From NCBI GenBank assembly GCA_009726075.1, contig WLND01000134.1, forward strand, positions 1 through 5,503: DNA of 5,503 bases, given 5' to 3'. Positions 4,641-5,503 of this stretch are shown piece by piece. Both the position numbers and the translations under genes were made by a program. Every line of letters begins with the position of its first letter. Position 1 is the stretch's first letter. The notes beneath the pieces were generated by a model. It was given only the letters and a program-made list of their open reading frames with translations. It made no database searches and was not told the origin of the DNA. This DNA comes from Actinomycetota bacterium. Lineage in GTDB: Bacteria; Actinomycetota; Actinomycetes; S36-B12.

Positions 4641-5503
4641 ATGTTCATTCTCGATTGGCTGCGCGACGGCGTGAGCTGGATTCTCGTCCAGTTCCACCAA
4701 CTGCTGAGCACCTTCATGAATCCGGCGAGTGGCTGGACCTGGACCTTCTCGATCGTCGGTCTCGTCATCGTCATCCGCATCGCCCTGATCCCCCTCTTCG
4801 TCAAGCAGATCAAGTCGCAGCGCAATCTGCAGCTGATCCAGCCGCAGATGAAGGAGATCCAGAAGAAGTACAAGGGCGACAAGGAACGCCAGTCGCAGGA
4901 AATGATGAAGCTGTACAAGGAGACCGGGACGAACCCGCTCGCCTCGTGCCTTCCGATCCTGCTGCAGGCGCCGATCTTCTTCGCACTGTTCGGCGTGCTC
5001 CAGGGCATCGCCATGAACAAGCCCCAGGGCGTGTTCCAGTGGCCGCAGTACGCAGACCTCGTCAACCAGGCCCGTGAGGCCTCGATCTTTGGCGCCCCGC
5101 TCTACGGCACCTTCATGGGCGCCGATGAGGTGCTCAAGGACGGCTTCATGCCGATCAGCACCAAGATCGTGGCGTTCATCCTCATCATCTGCATGACCAC
5201 GACCACCTTCCTGACCCAGCGCCAGATGATCGTGAAGAACACGGCCGCCGACAACCCGGTCGTGCGCCAGCAGAAGATCCTGCTCTACGTCTTCCCGCTC
5301 GTCTTCGCCATCGGCGGCATCAACTTCCCGATCGGCGTGCTCATCTACTGGTTCACCACGAACCTGTGGTCGATGGGCCAGCAGTTCTGGGTCATCCGCA
5401 ACAACCCGCAGCCGGGCACCCCCGCCTACGCAGCACGCGAAGCGCGCCGCGCGGAGCGGGCAGCACACAAGGCGATCGCGGCAAGCTCCACCGAAAGTCT
5501 TTC
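4641..5503 (+). CDS. yidC: Membrane protein insertase YidC/Oxa1 (C terminus cut by window edge)
   Basis: YidC inserts proteins into the cytoplasmic membrane, alone or with SecYEG. From ATG 4641 the frame runs open to the window end (287 residues seen). AAGGGAG (4631-4637) provides the ribosome binding site, with a short spacer. Residues 33-53 form a membrane segment with the conserved arginine (R46, in IVIRIALIP) that sits in the substrate groove. A Lys/Gln-rich cytoplasmic loop, probably helical hairpin, spans about 55-95. Further membrane segments lie near 104-122 (after TNPLASCLPILLQAPIFFAL), 173-191 and 212-240. The tail after about 262 is Arg/Ala-rich, as in many Gram-positive homologues that bind ribosomes. 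No lipobox or signal peptide is seen at the N terminus. It is the fourth gene of the rpmH operon. Confidence 0.96.
   Translation, partial: MFILDWLRDGVSWILVQFHQLLSTFMNPASGWTWTFSIVGLVIVIRIALIPLFVKQIKSQRNLQLIQPQMKEIQKKYKGDKERQSQEMMKLYKETGTNPLASCLPILLQAPIFFALFGVLQGIAMNKPQGVFQWPQYADLVNQAREASIFGAPLYGTFMGADEVLKDGFMPISTKIVAFILIICMTTTTFLTQRQMIVKNTAADNPVVRQQKILLYVFPLVFAIGGINFPIGVLIYWFTTNLWSMGQQFWVIRNNPQPGTPAYAAREARRAERAAHKAIAASSTESL

Noticed and set aside
4593..5468. Long open frame (291 codons) on the minus strand opposite yidC
   Set aside because: Its translation is a run of Asp, Glu, His, Arg and Leu typical of an antisense shadow of a GC-rich gene. The plus-strand frame is a clear YidC with membrane segments and conserved motifs.
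1..5503. A new defence, mobile or biosynthetic system
   Set aside because: All genes belong to the conserved origin block. There are no transposase, integrase, CRISPR-type repeats, tRNA genes or unexplained reading frames.

Overview
This window is the chromosomal replication-origin region of a high-GC Gram-positive bacterium (Actinomycetota). The evidence is the conserved block recF-dnaN-oriC-dnaA / rpmH-rnpA-yidD-yidC, the GC-rich third codon positions, the GTG starts, and an actinobacterial-type DnaA box (TTGTCCACA). DnaA (481 residues) is much shorter than the long-linker Streptomyces form. A non-streptomycete lineage such as Propionibacteriales or a relative is plausible, but I cannot fix the family from sequence alone.

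Layout. On the minus strand, reading leftwards: dnaA (3514-2069), a gene-free origin of about 470 bases (1595-2068), dnaN (1594-464) and the start of recF (457 to the left edge). On the plus strand, reading rightwards from the shared dnaA/rpmH intergenic region (3515-3733): rpmH (3734-3868), rnpA (3884-4252), yidD (4249-4596) and yidC (4641 to the right edge, incomplete). Each arm starts at this divergent control region.

How the parts work together. DnaA binds the boxes in oriC and melts the DNA. DnaN is the sliding clamp loaded for the new forks. RecF acts on gapped DNA and stalled forks. The other arm makes ribosomal protein L34, the protein subunit of RNase P, and two membrane-protein biogenesis factors (YidD and the insertase YidC). 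Three DnaA boxes between dnaA and its likely promoter suggest that DnaA controls its own gene.

I see no novel defence, mobile or metabolic system. The points worth a second look are architectural. yidD appears to use a CTG start overlapping the rnpA stop behind a near-perfect Shine-Dalgarno. A perfect 11-bp hairpin followed by a T-rich run lies inside the 5' end of rnpA. oriC holds a G-quadruplex-type motif with a perfect 13-bp direct repeat, and two DnaA-box arrays on opposite strands, one at about 10-bp phase. recF starts in frame 6 bases after the dnaN stop and has no visible Shine-Dalgarno.
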